DNA of 64,000 nucleotides from contig NC_134932.1 of assembly GCF_051020765.1 (NCBI RefSeq), positions 12,400,001-12,464,000 on the forward strand, read 5' to 3'. Under the pieces are notes generated by a model. That model ran no database searches. It saw only the letters and a list, made by a program, of their open reading frames with translations, and had not been told where the DNA came from. A program made the position numbers and the translations under genes. The stretch comes from Lasioglossum baleicum (Eukaryota; Arthropoda; Insecta; Hymenoptera; Halictidae). Positions within the stretch are counted from its first letter, which is position 1; every line of letters starts with the position of its first letter. This document shows, piece after piece, positions 23,132 to 34,800 of the stretch.

Positions 23132-26100
23132 TCAATTCTCATGCTCGTCGGGATGATCAGCTTTAATATGATGCGTGAACGTATACTGAGTCGTGAATCG
23201 TTTTTTACAATAAGGACACTGGTATGGCATTAGCGGGTGTGCAGATCTCAAATGTGCAACTGCTAACTCCCTTAAGACGAATGGAGATTGGCATACTCCG
23301 CACCGATATCTGAAAAACATATTAACATCTGATTAATTCGACAAAATACTATATTTAATAATTTAGATTTTATTTTGCTTAAAGAAAACCGTATTTTAAA
23401 AGAGACATGCAACTTCGAAAATAAAATATCTCTATTTTAACAATCAGAACCTCAAAATAAAATATTTCTATTTCAACAATCTGAAACACGAAATAAAATA
23501 TTTTACTTTTTGCATTGCTATAATACTCTGAGAAACAGCATAAACATATAGTCTATATTTACACTCACAAATGTATTGAATTCGAACCATTATTTTCAGT
23601 AATAATATTCAAAATTGAAATTAAAAATAAAGAGACAAAATACAAATATTCTCAATATTCTCCAAATAAAATATTATTTTCAAAAAAATTACTGGCTCAA
23701 GTATATTATTTTATTTTTAAAAATGACTGCATCAAATGAAATATTTTATTTTTAAAGTTGTACACATACAGTGGCCGAAATAATGATAGGTTCATAGCCC
23801 GAACTAGCGTATTTACTGTTGTCATTCTTATCTGCATCGCGGGACACCTCCTATGGTGTTTGTTTATATTTAGAAAAGTCGTGTTCTTACTACTGTAGAT
23901 ATTACCAGAATAATTTTTAGCAAATTTCACAATCAATTACGTCCAAACACTTGCGCTGTCGAAGCTAAACTAAATGCATCCACAGTAGTAAGAACACGAC
24001 TTTTCTAAATATAAACAAACACCGTAGGAGGTGTTCCGCGATGCAGATAAGAATGACAACAGTAAACACGCTAGTTCGGGCTATGAACCTGTAATTATTT
24101 CGGCCACTGTACTTTAAAATAAATAGGATTATCTCTGTTGTATTTACTATTTAAAATACAATTTTCCGCAGTTCTGTTCGACGATCTTCGACGATCGGTG
24201 TCGTAAATTACTGCTACAAAATCTTACCCGCCAGTTGTCCTAATAAGAGTCCGCTTAATAGGAGGCGGCGTACTCTCTTCGTTAATTTCAACCTTCGGTT
24301 CAATAGGCACTGAGTATTCCACTGACGTTTCAGGACTTAGTTTTGGCATAGGTTCATCTTCTGACTCCAGTTGCACTTCGTCGTTTTGAACCTTTGCGAC
24401 GAGAGGAGAATTCTAAATATTCAATATATAATAGATCAATGCATAAAATCTGTGGTCTAGTAATTATAGTTCGTTCCTCGGAAGAAGAAATTACGGAATT
24501 ACGTAAAGCTTACCGCCGCATGCGACCCCTCGGTGTGCACCTTCATATGAGAATTCTTCGACTGGTAACTGTTGAATGTTGCGTTGCATTTGGAGCACTT
24601 ATATTTTTTACCGGTACCCAATGACGCAGTTGTTTTTTGCGAGGGCTTCGAGGAGACTCCTTTCTTGCTGTAGAAAACGTCCGACGTACATTGATGCGTC
24701 AACAGTGTCACTTCTTTGAAAAATATTTTATTACACTTCGAACAGTGATATGTTTTGTCGACGATGTGCGTTTTCTGATGCGTTTTGTACGCACTCTTGT
24801 CGACGAATGATTTGTTGCACACCGAGCACACGTACATCGCTACCGACTCGTTGCGTTTGTGAGACATCTATAGATAAAAAAAAAATTAAAGAAAGTATGA
24901 TGCAGAAGCGAGAAAATGCGGCACAGATGATTAACGAGTACCTCGTGTCTGAACAACTGCCACTTTTCCTTGAAAGACTTTTTACATATGTGACAAGTGA
25001 AGTTTTTGCAGGTATAATTATCCGAATGCGTTTGTAAATGTGTTAACATTGTAGTATGATCGCTGAACCATTGCAAACAGATACCGCATCTTGCCACGTT
25101 TTTAAATGAATTTGGGGCGTTCTTTTTCAGAGGTGGTTCTTCGTGGTTCGTCGAGTTTCTCCTTTCCATCATCTAGAAATTAAAATATTTTAGTAAAATA
25201 TTTATTTAATATTTTTTATACAATATTGTATAAGTACGTTCATACCTCTGTGTACGTTCTGCTTCTGGCACGAGTTCTTGCTTCCCGTGCTTCTCTTTCA
25301 GCGTTCAATGCTTCTTCTTGCTCAACGCTAGCCATGACTGGCGACATCGAAGGATGCTGACTATGCTCGCTCATTCTATGCGCTGCTAAACGTATGAACA
25401 GTCCGAAGGATCGTCCGCATATATCACATTTGTGTCTTTTCGGCTCGTGGGTACGCATATGATTCGACAACGCACTTTGTTGGGTACAAACCTGCAGGCA
25501 AAAAATTTTAATCTAAAATATATAATCATTTTTTCTTGTTATTAGACTTAACCCTTTGACTACGGCAGACGTTGAGACGTACCAGCCGTACCATACGATA
25601 GGAATTCATTCGCGATGTACACCGAGAACGGTGAAACTTTTCGTTAGGCGTGCATTTCTGAGAAAGTATATTCAAATGATCAAACCACTGAATTCCACTA
25701 CATTTAATAACATTATTTATTTATTTGTATTCTGCATTGAATTGTTACTGTACATATGAAAAATTTAACATAAACGTTAAGCTTCTTTCACAATATATCT
25801 AATAATCTAGTAAAGTGTGGTATAATTCGAAACATGGATGAATGCATAATCCTACATCACATTTCTTGCATTCGTAATGTGTCTCACTTCTTTTGTTATG
25901 CTTCCGACACACTACACATTTGCGCCTTGCGTTTTTCCGAATTGCTGCACTTTTTACGTATGGAGACGAAAAATGCCTTTGTGTCAAACGAAAAGGCTCA
26001 TTATTAGTACTTCTACATTTTGGTTTACATGCATGTGTTCTACCCGAGCTGTATTTTTGTAAAACCTGTTTTATTAAATACAACAATGAAATTTACGTCT

Positions 26101-28310
26101 GACTAAAATAAGGTTTGCTGGAATAATAATCGATAAAATTTTCTGGGCGCCTATAGGAGCCTACAGTACCATAAGAGCGATATTTTTAGTATCACAAGCG
26201 CAAGATTTCTAAGCGCCTGTAGGCGCCAACAGTAGTCAAAGGGTTAATATGTACTTTTTCGAAACGTTTCCAAAACTTCTTACCTTCCCACACGTAGGAC
26301 ATGCCAGCGATTTAGTAGGTTCGACAAAATGCTCTCTTTTCGTTTCTTTTGGAGGTTCCTCAACTTTGATAACTGGAGCTACTTGTTCTACTAATTGCGA
26401 CGCTCTCATCGGCGTATAATTATTGGTTTCGTGCAACTGAGTATGACTTTTATAGTCGTCTATGCTAGGGAAGAACCTGGAAAATATCAAGAATAATTAG
26501 ATATAAAATACCAAAGCATACTGTGTTGGCAAAAATCTAGTATGCTAGTACCTATTGCATAATGAGCACCATGTATTGGTCCCAATATCAATCGATTCAC
26601 CCAAATGATCGCGTAACCTGTGCTGCTTCAGCATTTCCCAGCTTACAAACTGCCTATCACATTGATCACAGTCTTTGAGACTTCTGTCAAAATCTAATGT
26701 CACCTTTAGATGACTAGTTGCTTCGTGTTTAGCTAAATCTTCGACTAATTCAAAACATGCTGTACATTTTCTGCAAGTGTACTTCCTTGGACAATGCAAC
26801 TGCATGTGCGTCATTAAGCCCTCCTTTGTTCTGTAACAAACAACTAGTTATAGAGTTGTTGCTACTAACATTTCATCTAACCAATATTAACTTACTTGTA
26901 GTAACTATTACAAGGAGCACACCACCACTTAGAAGACAACTTTGCCTTCGAGTTTAATTCCTTTCTATCATTGATAGTTAAACTACCTGTTAGTACTTGC
27001 TCTAAAATACTTGTTCTTTTCTCTTCCTTCCTCAACTGTATCTCTTCTTGTAAACTATCATTATCCTCCTCCTTCAACAAACTTCTATTATCCTCCACTA
27101 TCACATCTGGCTTATAAAAATCGCTGTCTACATTGTTTCTACCCGGCAATTCATAAATACTAACATCAGTTCCTAAGATCGGGTCTGTGTTCATTTCCTT
27201 AATCTCCACCTCGCAAGGTAATTCGGGCAACGATTCTATACAAGTATTCGAATGATCCTGACTAATATCTATCGGCGTCGATGGGTTCTCAACTGGCAGT
27301 GAGGCTGGCAAAGGTACTAGCGGCGGTGGTGCTCTCGCTTTTTCTCTCCATAATTGTGCCTGAAAGTTGTAATACTGTTACTTCCTTAGTCCAGTATCGT
27401 ATACTTATCGCTGGACTATGGATTTTATGCATTTATGGCAAAAATAAGTTGGTGTACGAGTGTGTACATACTTCTTACAAATTTAATGAATCCAATAAAG
27501 AGAGGAACAAATTCCTACTTGGTTCCTATGTCTTGTAATTTATGCCGACAAATGTTATTATCACTGCTATGGCTCTCTGGTATAAATAATGAATAAAAAC
27601 AACTCCCAGATAACATGAACATTCACCCGAAAGCCTGAACAGTATAATATATCAGGTTGTTAAGTATGAAACCAGACGAATGTGTTTGAAATTTGTGTTT
27701 TATTTGTCAAGTTTCATACTTAACGACCAGTGTAACTGGTATATGTTCCCTTATAAAAATAACAAGATTGATTTTATTTAGACTTTATGCGGCTCCTGTA
27801 ATACGTGCACTACTAAAGATATCTATATAATTGTTTCTTATGAAATCAATTTTATTCATTTTCTAATTGTAAAATAAAAAACCTGGAACCAGTCATTTTG
27901 ACCAGTGTTGGTAGGTTTAGCGTTACTTTGATCGGTTCTACGTTAACCATCTCCGATACTCAAGCAATCAAAGAAAAAGATACCTGACAAGGGTCCGGAG
28001 AGTTCTTCATGGCGTCCAGATAAATTTGAACAGACTCCAGGTCTTTGAACGATAAGAGTTTCGCGTGCATGCTTTTGTACACGCTAAGACAGTATTCCCT
28101 AAACTCGTAAACGTCGTCGAGCCTCGCGGCGCAGAACTGACATATTTGCTTTGGCAGTGGATCAGTTTTGTACACTAGAACAGGCAGACAAGCCCGTAGC
28201 TTTTGCGCGACTTTTCGCTGTACGCCTTCGTTGCCGAAAATCGGCAACATCTCGTTCCTCTCCTCCGAGCACAATCTGCAAACATTCTCCCACTTGTTGG
28301 GCACAGCCAT
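23132..28310 (-). CDS. ZAD and multi-C2H2 zinc-finger protein, 9 exons
   Basis: Exons 27984-28310, 26896-27359, 26552-26830, 26284-26476, 25246-25491, 24942-25172, 24514-24867, 24228-24412 and 23132-23309 join in frame to 818 residues. The N-terminus is a ZAD (zinc-finger associated) domain with Cys11, Cys14, Cys57 and Cys60, an arthropod-expanded dimerisation module. An acidic linker follows, then about 13 C2H2 fingers, one of them degenerate (YHCSKCNKIFFKE...HQC). Two splice junctions rebuild canonical fingers: CGK|VCTQQSALSNH between exons 4 and 5, and RHE|MSH between exons 6 and 7. This supports the model. Likely a nuclear, sequence-specific DNA-binding protein. ZAD proteins evolve fast, so I give no orthologue. 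The next residue upstream of ATG 28310 in frame is not an ATG. Introns carry a piggyBac relic, a palindromic element and a mariner MITE. Confidence 0.9.
23418..23508 (+). repeat. 36-bp minisatellite, about 2.5 copies
   Basis: AAAATAAAATATCTCTATTT at 23418 recurs as AAAATAAAATATTTCTATTT at 23454 and, partly, from 23490. It lies in the last intron of the zinc-finger gene. Confidence 0.7.
23769..24109. mobile_element. Palindromic Tc1/mariner-type foldback element
   Basis: The left end starts CAGTGGCCGAAATAATGATA and the right end is its near-perfect mirror, ending CGGCCACTG. Each arm is about 135 bp and TA flanks both ends (23767-23768, 24110-24111). The arms differ by only a few bases, so the insertion or last conversion is recent. 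The 341-bp element has no transposase and lies in the last intron (intron 8) of the zinc-finger gene. Confidence 0.9.
24440..24459 (-). repeat. Dispersed 21-bp motif
   Basis: TGCATAAAATCTGTGGTCTA, within intron 7 of the zinc-finger gene and 27 bp upstream (in gene orientation) of the exon 8 acceptor. Confidence 0.55.
25552..26243 (-). mobile_element. Truncated piggyBac element with TTAA duplication
   Basis: TTAA (25548-25551) precedes CCCTTTGACTAC and GTAGTCAAAGGG precedes TTAA (26244-26247). These are 12-bp perfect inverted ends. Sub-terminal GCGCCTATAGGAGCC-like repeats lie at 26150-26230. The 692-bp body keeps only the transposase C-terminal domain on the minus strand. It sits in intron 4 of the zinc-finger gene, in the same orientation as the gene. 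Confidence 0.92.
25799..26086 (-). pseudogene. piggyBac transposase C-terminal zinc-binding fragment
   Basis: The frame ends with RRKCVVCRKHNKRSETHYEC, then KKCDVGLCIHPCFELYHT and a stop. This CxxC...C..C...C...H pattern is the C-terminal cysteine-rich (zinc ribbon-like) domain of piggyBac transposases. The DDD catalytic domain is absent, so the piece is a relic of a deletion derivative and not a host gene. Confidence 0.85.
27412..27440 (+). repeat. Dispersed motif, long 30-bp form
   Basis: TGGACTATG, GATTTTATGCA and TTTATGGCA in sequence. The last part matches (inverted) the TGCCATAAATGCATAAAATC seen at 55215, showing that the family consensus is about 30 bp. It lies in intron 1 of the zinc-finger gene. 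Confidence 0.55.
27652..27731. mobile_element. Short mariner-type MITE
   Basis: TCAGGTTGTTAAGTATGAAAC on the left is mirrored by GTTTCATACTTAACGACCAG on the right, about 80 bp in all. The GTTAAGTATGAAAC part of the inverted repeat is perfect. It lies within intron 1 of the zinc-finger gene. Confidence 0.75.
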
Positions 28311-29264
28311 TGTAAACAAAGATTTCGTGGTTTTTCTTTCCTTATCGACGGCTCGATCGTCGTCGTGGGAATGATTTTATTGACGATCGACGGATGAACG
28401 AAACAAATTCTGTTATACACGAATCAGTGTCGAATGAGGTTAGCCAGCAACTTGCAACGAACGTCGTGCTGGCTCGTGAATTCTTCTACAAACAACCCTT
28501 GCATCTTCTTCCTTGGTTGTGGCTGGCGAGTCGTTTCTCCGAGCGGATCCTCAACAGGAAATTTTCGATCCTCGAGCACAGCGGTTTTCTTTTGTCATTC
28601 TACTTTCACCTTGCGATGTCTCGTCCTGTTTGAAGCTAGCCTTCCAAGTGTAACGATTCAGGAGAACCGGTTCTCGTAAGCGTAACCGCTTATGTGCATG
28701 GATATTGCTTAATACTGTCGTCGTCGTCTATCGTGTATGCACCTTCGACACTATCTCCGGTCCTGTCGCTCGCATTTTATTTCCCTCTCGCCTCTTCGAC
28801 GATATCCTCGAGCAGTGTGTTTTCATAAAACTATTCCAGTGAACGAGAATCCGTACCCATCGTCTTCTCACGCATTATCGTCGTATCCGAATTGTTCCGA
28901 TGACTTTACTCGAGAACGAATTTTTATCTACACGTATCGTGGCAATCGCGACTCATCGTTGTTGCCCCGCGAAGACCGCGACCAACCACGTTTTTAAAAA
29001 ATAGTAAACTGTTGATTTTACGGCGGGGCTCGATATTAATGGCGTGCTCCTCGGGATCATTGATCGCCGTCAGACAGAATCACGGACAGGTAGAGGGAAA
29101 CGCGGTCGATTTGAAAATGTCTGCTTCGTGATGTGCCACAACACGAAAATTGATTTGAAAATTATGAGGGATACGTGAAGCATCTTTATATATTTAGGTA
29201 TGTATTACAGAAGCTTGTTTGCAATTTACAACATTTCGGCAATTCTTTTATTTTGTAACTCGCA

Positions 29265-29670
29265 AACTGTAAGTGATCAAAAAGTAGTTTTCAGATGTAA
29301 GTTACTAATTATTTCTTTAGGGATTAATTTAGGCCAAGGATTCAGTAAGGTTCAATCTGATTTTGAAATTTAAATTGATCACAAAATAAGTAAGTAAGTG
29401 ATCAAAAAATAGTTTTTTTATGGAAATTATTAATAGACTGCGGATATTTATGCAATTTGCAATTTTTGTAGACGAATTTTAATAAACTCGAATCAAGTCA
29501 AATGTTATTTTCCGTGGTAGTAGTCTTTTTAGATCTGAAATCCATTAAAATTCTGTTGTATTTTATATATATCCTAGTATTTTGTGAAAATTTTCGAAAG
29601 CTATAATTGCATAATTCATGGATTAATATAGGCCAAGGATTCAGTAAGGTTTTTTTAATCTGATTTTGAA
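29265..29670 (+). repeat. Interspersed direct duplications
   Basis: GTAAGTGATCAAAAAGTAG near 29270 recurs as GTAAGTGATCAAAAAATAG near 29396. GGCCAAGGATTCAGTAAGG with the following AATCTGATTTTGAA near 29333 recurs near 29631. A copy of the dispersed 21-bp motif lies between them at 29434. Confidence 0.65.
29434..29454 (+). repeat. Dispersed 21-bp motif, consensus copy
   Basis: TAGACTGCGGATATTTATGCA, followed by ATTTGC. One of the best-preserved copies of the family. Confidence 0.65.
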
Positions 29671-31843
29671 GTTCGAGGACAACTCAAGGTCGCAAAATGC
29701 AACAGTGGCAAATTAGTAAGAGCATATGAATAGTATAATACTCGGTTGAACTTTAATTTATTGTATAAATTTACATTATTTCAACATAAATATATATGTA
29801 TGCGTATCACTTATTTTCACTTGCCAAAATTTTTACAATCTCATGTTTTACAACTCTTGGATTATTGGAAAGTGTACTTAAATCTTTTGTTGTTTATCAA
29901 ACAAAAATACATAAAGGAAAGAATCAAACACAAGTACCGCCATCTTTTCATATAAAAATGTCCGATTAGGTACTATGTTAACAAATTCATTTGCTAGAAC
30001 TCCTTAAAATTATAATGTGGATCTAGTAGAGGGCTCGTGGAGCAGTCTAAAATACATATTTCAAAAGAGAAATAGCATAATATGACTCGATTATACAATG
30101 TTGTTGAAAAAATTGGACCATTAATATTATAGAGAAATGCAAATGTTTTTCATAGATCATAGTTTACTTTTGTACTCAACAAAACTGTATCAACAATCGA
30201 AGACATTATGATAATTAAAATATAAACAATTGTTTTTAACAAAATGTTGAATGGAAAGATACGATCTTTTAGATACACCTTATACATATAACAAATGCAT
30301 ATCAACATCCTACTTTATTAATTATTCACATTGTGTATACTAGTTAACTGATCAGTACACGAGTGCCTCTTAAAAGGAAGTAACAAATGCTGCAATATTC
30401 GCGTAACAAGCATTAATTATAAACTCTGGTAATACTTGTTTGCATAGATACAATCTTTCTTACTTAATTGTTTTAATCGTCGAATCGGATATAGTGTACA
30501 ATTAACGTTTACTTATACGCTTTCAGTTAATTTGTTTTGCATCTAATGAATATGAAACAGTATAAGAAGGCGACAGTAATGTATCAGCGGATTAGCACAT
30601 ATGTATATATGCATATGTATAGTATACAAGCATTTATCTGTACATATACATATACATATGTACGGTTAAAATAAAAAAATGGCAACTCTAGCAGATAAAT
30701 ATTTTATAAATAAGATTTACAAATCTTTCGTAAACTTGTGTATTTGCGGTTCAGAATCTATAGTGTTTTGTATATAGAAAAATAATTTCACAGCAAGTTT
30801 TCTTTCTTTCCTCGTATCGATTTTCCTCTTAATTACATGGAAGCTAATTAAATCACCTGAGTGAAGATTATAGATATCTTTCATTTGCTGCGTACACATT
30901 ATATGTATTTAGAAGCAATATAGAAAACGACTAAAAATTTAACAAATCACAGATCTGTAATAAATATGATAAAAAATGATATCGATCTAAATTTTTTTGT
31001 TACGAAAAGGTATAACAGTAATAAAAGATTTCATGTAAAAATCAATATTCACACAGGTGATAGATATACAAACGTATTTTCCGTCACATTCATTCGTATA
31101 CAACATCAACTTTTTTAAAGAAAAACAATTAACGTTCCCAAGTACAACTTCCTCCAATCCTTTCATTTTAAAAAGTCACATGCAAATCACAACATTCAAA
31201 TTATAAAAGAGATATAGAACGAAAAGGATAAGCTTTATATAGACACATTATAATTCGATCACGTGTATAATAATAGACTCGTGAAAGTTGTATTGAATAT
31301 GCTGTATGGCATCGTTTAGGAATTGACATGTGAATCCGAAGGAAATAATTTATAATGTTCCTTTTGCTTCCTTATCACTGCATCGCCAGACCCTCTGGCA
31401 TTCCACGACGCCAAGTAAGAGGTACACACACGACAAGCATAGAACAAATAGTTCTCGGAACAGTTGAAAAAATAACGATTTCAATAAAACGTTATGTTAC
31501 ACTGTACAGATATTTTCTAGAGATACAATTCAGCTGGGCCCTGGCCCGGCGTATTATATATTTTGATAACTATTCACAACCGAATGAGGAGACAAGTTAC
31601 AAGCTTTGCTAATCCAAACCAAATATTTCGTCTCGATCGTTACTATACAGTACGTAAGTTCTACGTTCAATTAATTTGCAATGAAAGAGTGTCCAACGAA
31701 AAATTTTCCCTTGGTTTAGCGTACATGCTTGCTCAGTTGGTGCGTCGGAAAAGATATCAAAGAATAATAGATGTCCAGACGCCTCCCTCGTTTTTCCTCC
31801 TCGGCGAGTAGTTCTTGCCTACATTGTTGAGATTATAGTCCTA

Positions 31844-34800
31844 CTACCTTGACGCTGGCATCTTCTCAAGAAAATCTTGTTCGATCACTGTCTCCAGTTG
31901 TGTGATGTTCAACGGTGTTTGAGTGTCACCTGATCTGCAACTGAGTGTTGTAAAAAAATAATGCAAGTCTTGCAACGAACGAATGTTGTTCGATGTCAGA
32001 AGAAGCTCTCCCGGTGTCGCTTTTGCGGCGCCTGTCTCCTGTTTATACTGCAAAAAATAAATATTAAGTAATTAGTGGTATCAACGAATATTTTTGAAAT
32101 TTTGGAGAAAAGATGGCATTGTACGTTAAATATAATTCAAGAGCTGAACTCTTACAGTAAAGGGATATTGGCAGAGATTCAAAAATAAACTATATATATA
32201 TGTTTCACACGTTGCCAGAATAAGTATTTCATCAGTGAAAGCAGTCAAAAGCAGTGCACCAGTTAAAGGAACTGTCTGAAGAACAAAAGAGCGATGAAAA
32301 TAGAAATTGTACAGAAAAGCTAGCTTTTTATTTCGAATTCGGATTGGACCGATGTAATATAAAGTGCCGTAATCCGTGACGTGAGCGTGCATGATAGAAT
32401 TCCGTCTTTAATGTAACTGAAAAGAAGCTTAATTGTGTTTAATTAGAGACAGATGTGCAAGTGAAGTTACACAGAGCTGATTAAGTACAGTTGTATGTAA
32501 TAATAGTAAAAGAACATAGACAGTTCATTGTCAGTCAGTTTGATAGTGGCCATGGCAGTGACTGGACTGACAACAGTTGCATATATCACTCTTTACCTTA
32601 TAATAGCGATAGATTCTCGTAAGTGTTGAATTCGATAACTCTTCTTTTTAATATTTCAATTACATATATACGTCCTCAGAATTATCAAACAAAAAATGTA
32701 TAATGATAAATCTATTTAAATTACACAGATCATTTTCATTTATATCAAATGTGCAGTCAAAAAATATTTTTTGTGAAACTTTATTTTTGCTACTCATTAA
32801 TTTATAATAAAATACGTAAGATGTTCATTGTCATTAGTCGATTAAAAATGTTTGAGCTTCTTACATTTTTTGAGACATAATATGACAAAAATGAGGATGT
32901 AGCCAACAGTTACAACTATACCTCTTCCAACGAGTGATTAAGTGGACTAATTGGCAGTAATTAAGTGGAATTAGATGACATAAATCAGACACCAACAATT
33001 TCTCTTTAGCTTATTCGCTTTTAGTATGCATTTCGATACAAGCAGTTTAATCGTTGTATTTTATATTTTAGAGTACTCAGATGACTCTGATTACAAAGAC
33101 ATAGAATTTTACGAGGAGATGCCGTCGGTCAGTTACGTTGGGAATTTCGAGAATGACAATGTAAACATTGTTCAGGATGACTATTACATTTTGAATGATT
33201 TCGAGGATGCGGTCCCTCGTGGACGGAGATGTGACGTTTGTCCTGAAATGCACGGCAATGTCGATCTATCTTTCAACATCATTGACGATGTTCCCAAAAA
33301 AGCAAGAGCGCGTGACGTTCAATTAGATTGGTACAAACCGCAAAGAATATATCGATACACTAAGCATAGAATTCCAGGATACGATTACGAAGAAATCGAC
33401 CACATATTCGCAAGAAATCCTCAACAATGCGATGAAAAATCAATCTGGACGCATTGCGTCTGTCGGTTCACATGCACCGAGCCGGACATGGTAGATTGTT
33501 ATTCACCGTGCAGAAGCGGGTGCGAGTGCAGAGAAGAATACGTCTTCGACGAAAAAACAAAAAGATGCATGTTGCCAGAAGAATGTCCAAAAGATGAAGA
33601 TTACATCGATGTATAAAAACATTTACACCACCGGCCAAAAGTTTGGAATCACGGCGTAATTTCAGGGAAATAGAAGGTTTATTAAGTGATTCCAAAGTTT
33701 TGGCCGGTAGTGCACGCCTTTAAGATAGATATTACAAAATTCTATAAAACGACGGTGAAACAAAATTGAAGCAACAAACGTCTGGACGTGCAAATTTGTC
33801 CCGCGCATGACTTGATGTATGAGATAACAGGTGCACTGCTTTAATTGTACTCTCGGCGTTCGCACTTTGCCAACATTTTGTACAATGCGACAGGACATTG
33901 AATTTTCATTTTAATAAAGTAATGAAAAAATACATCGAGAGATTAAATTCATTCTTACCTTGCTGTCCATTAATTTTGCTATTCTGGTAATGTGTGGTAC
34001 AAAATCCGAAGACAAGTTGTTGTTGTCTATGCTCCCTGCTGCAGAATCTCCTACGAACGCCCACCTATACCTGTAGAGAAATTTGATTTTTATTAGAGAC
34101 TTTCTATTATATAGCATGATTTTACGATATGTGAATGTGTGTGTGTGTGTGTGTTACTTACATTTGAAATTGGGGAAGTCTATGCGCGGGTAAAAGTAAC
34201 GCCAAGTCTAACAATTTGGCAGCTGCAAGCTGCAGTTGCAACCAGTGCGGGTGCCCATGCGCCTGGAGTCCATTGCTGGCATTCACAGCCCACGACGAAT
34301 CCAAAGCAGAAAGAAGTTTTATGTGTGAACTATACGAAAGTGAAAGTACAGCTTGAAAAATCGCATTCTAATGGAAAACTATACAGCATTTTTTAAGAGA
34401 GTAATTCCAACATGTTGCATTGAAAGCGAAAAACAAAACAAACACAGAACCCGTACATTATTGTAACTACTATTCCTGAATACATACTACAAAATGTTCT
34501 GAACGGACGTAACAGTATCTTTTAATTTCTTTCCAATTTAAAACAAGGTATCTAAAAATCAGTTTAATTATACTAATGTTAAAACGAGGATACGGAAATT
34601 TTAGATACATTGTTTTGGAGATTAAATCTTATCTGATGATCGTTAATATGCAAGAAGCATTCAATTACCTGCCATGACGACTGATGTCCCAACACCAATC
34701 AATTTATGGAGGCATCATAAATTCCACCAAATCGCAGATACCGAAACAGAGCCAAAAACAATATGACATTAGGTTCTGTTAATGTTAGTAAGGAGTAAAT

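Larger units (their letters stand above)
28311..31843. other. Zinc-finger gene promoter and DOP1 3' region
   Basis: About 28311-29130 is CpG-richer and likely contains the zinc-finger gene's 5' UTR and promoter. From about 29140 the DNA is AT-rich and the part next to 31843 is probably a long 3' UTR of DOP1. A diverged internal duplication lies at 29265-29670. No coding exon is supported. Confidence 0.5.

Noticed and set aside
28394..28997. Several plus-strand frames upstream of the zinc-finger gene
   Set aside because: CpG-rich promoter-like DNA with overlapping frames and no domain or consistent splice sites.
32126..32392. 88-codon minus-strand hydrophobic frame in the last DOP1 intron
   Set aside because: DOP1 splices cleanly past it and no recognisable domain or signal is present.
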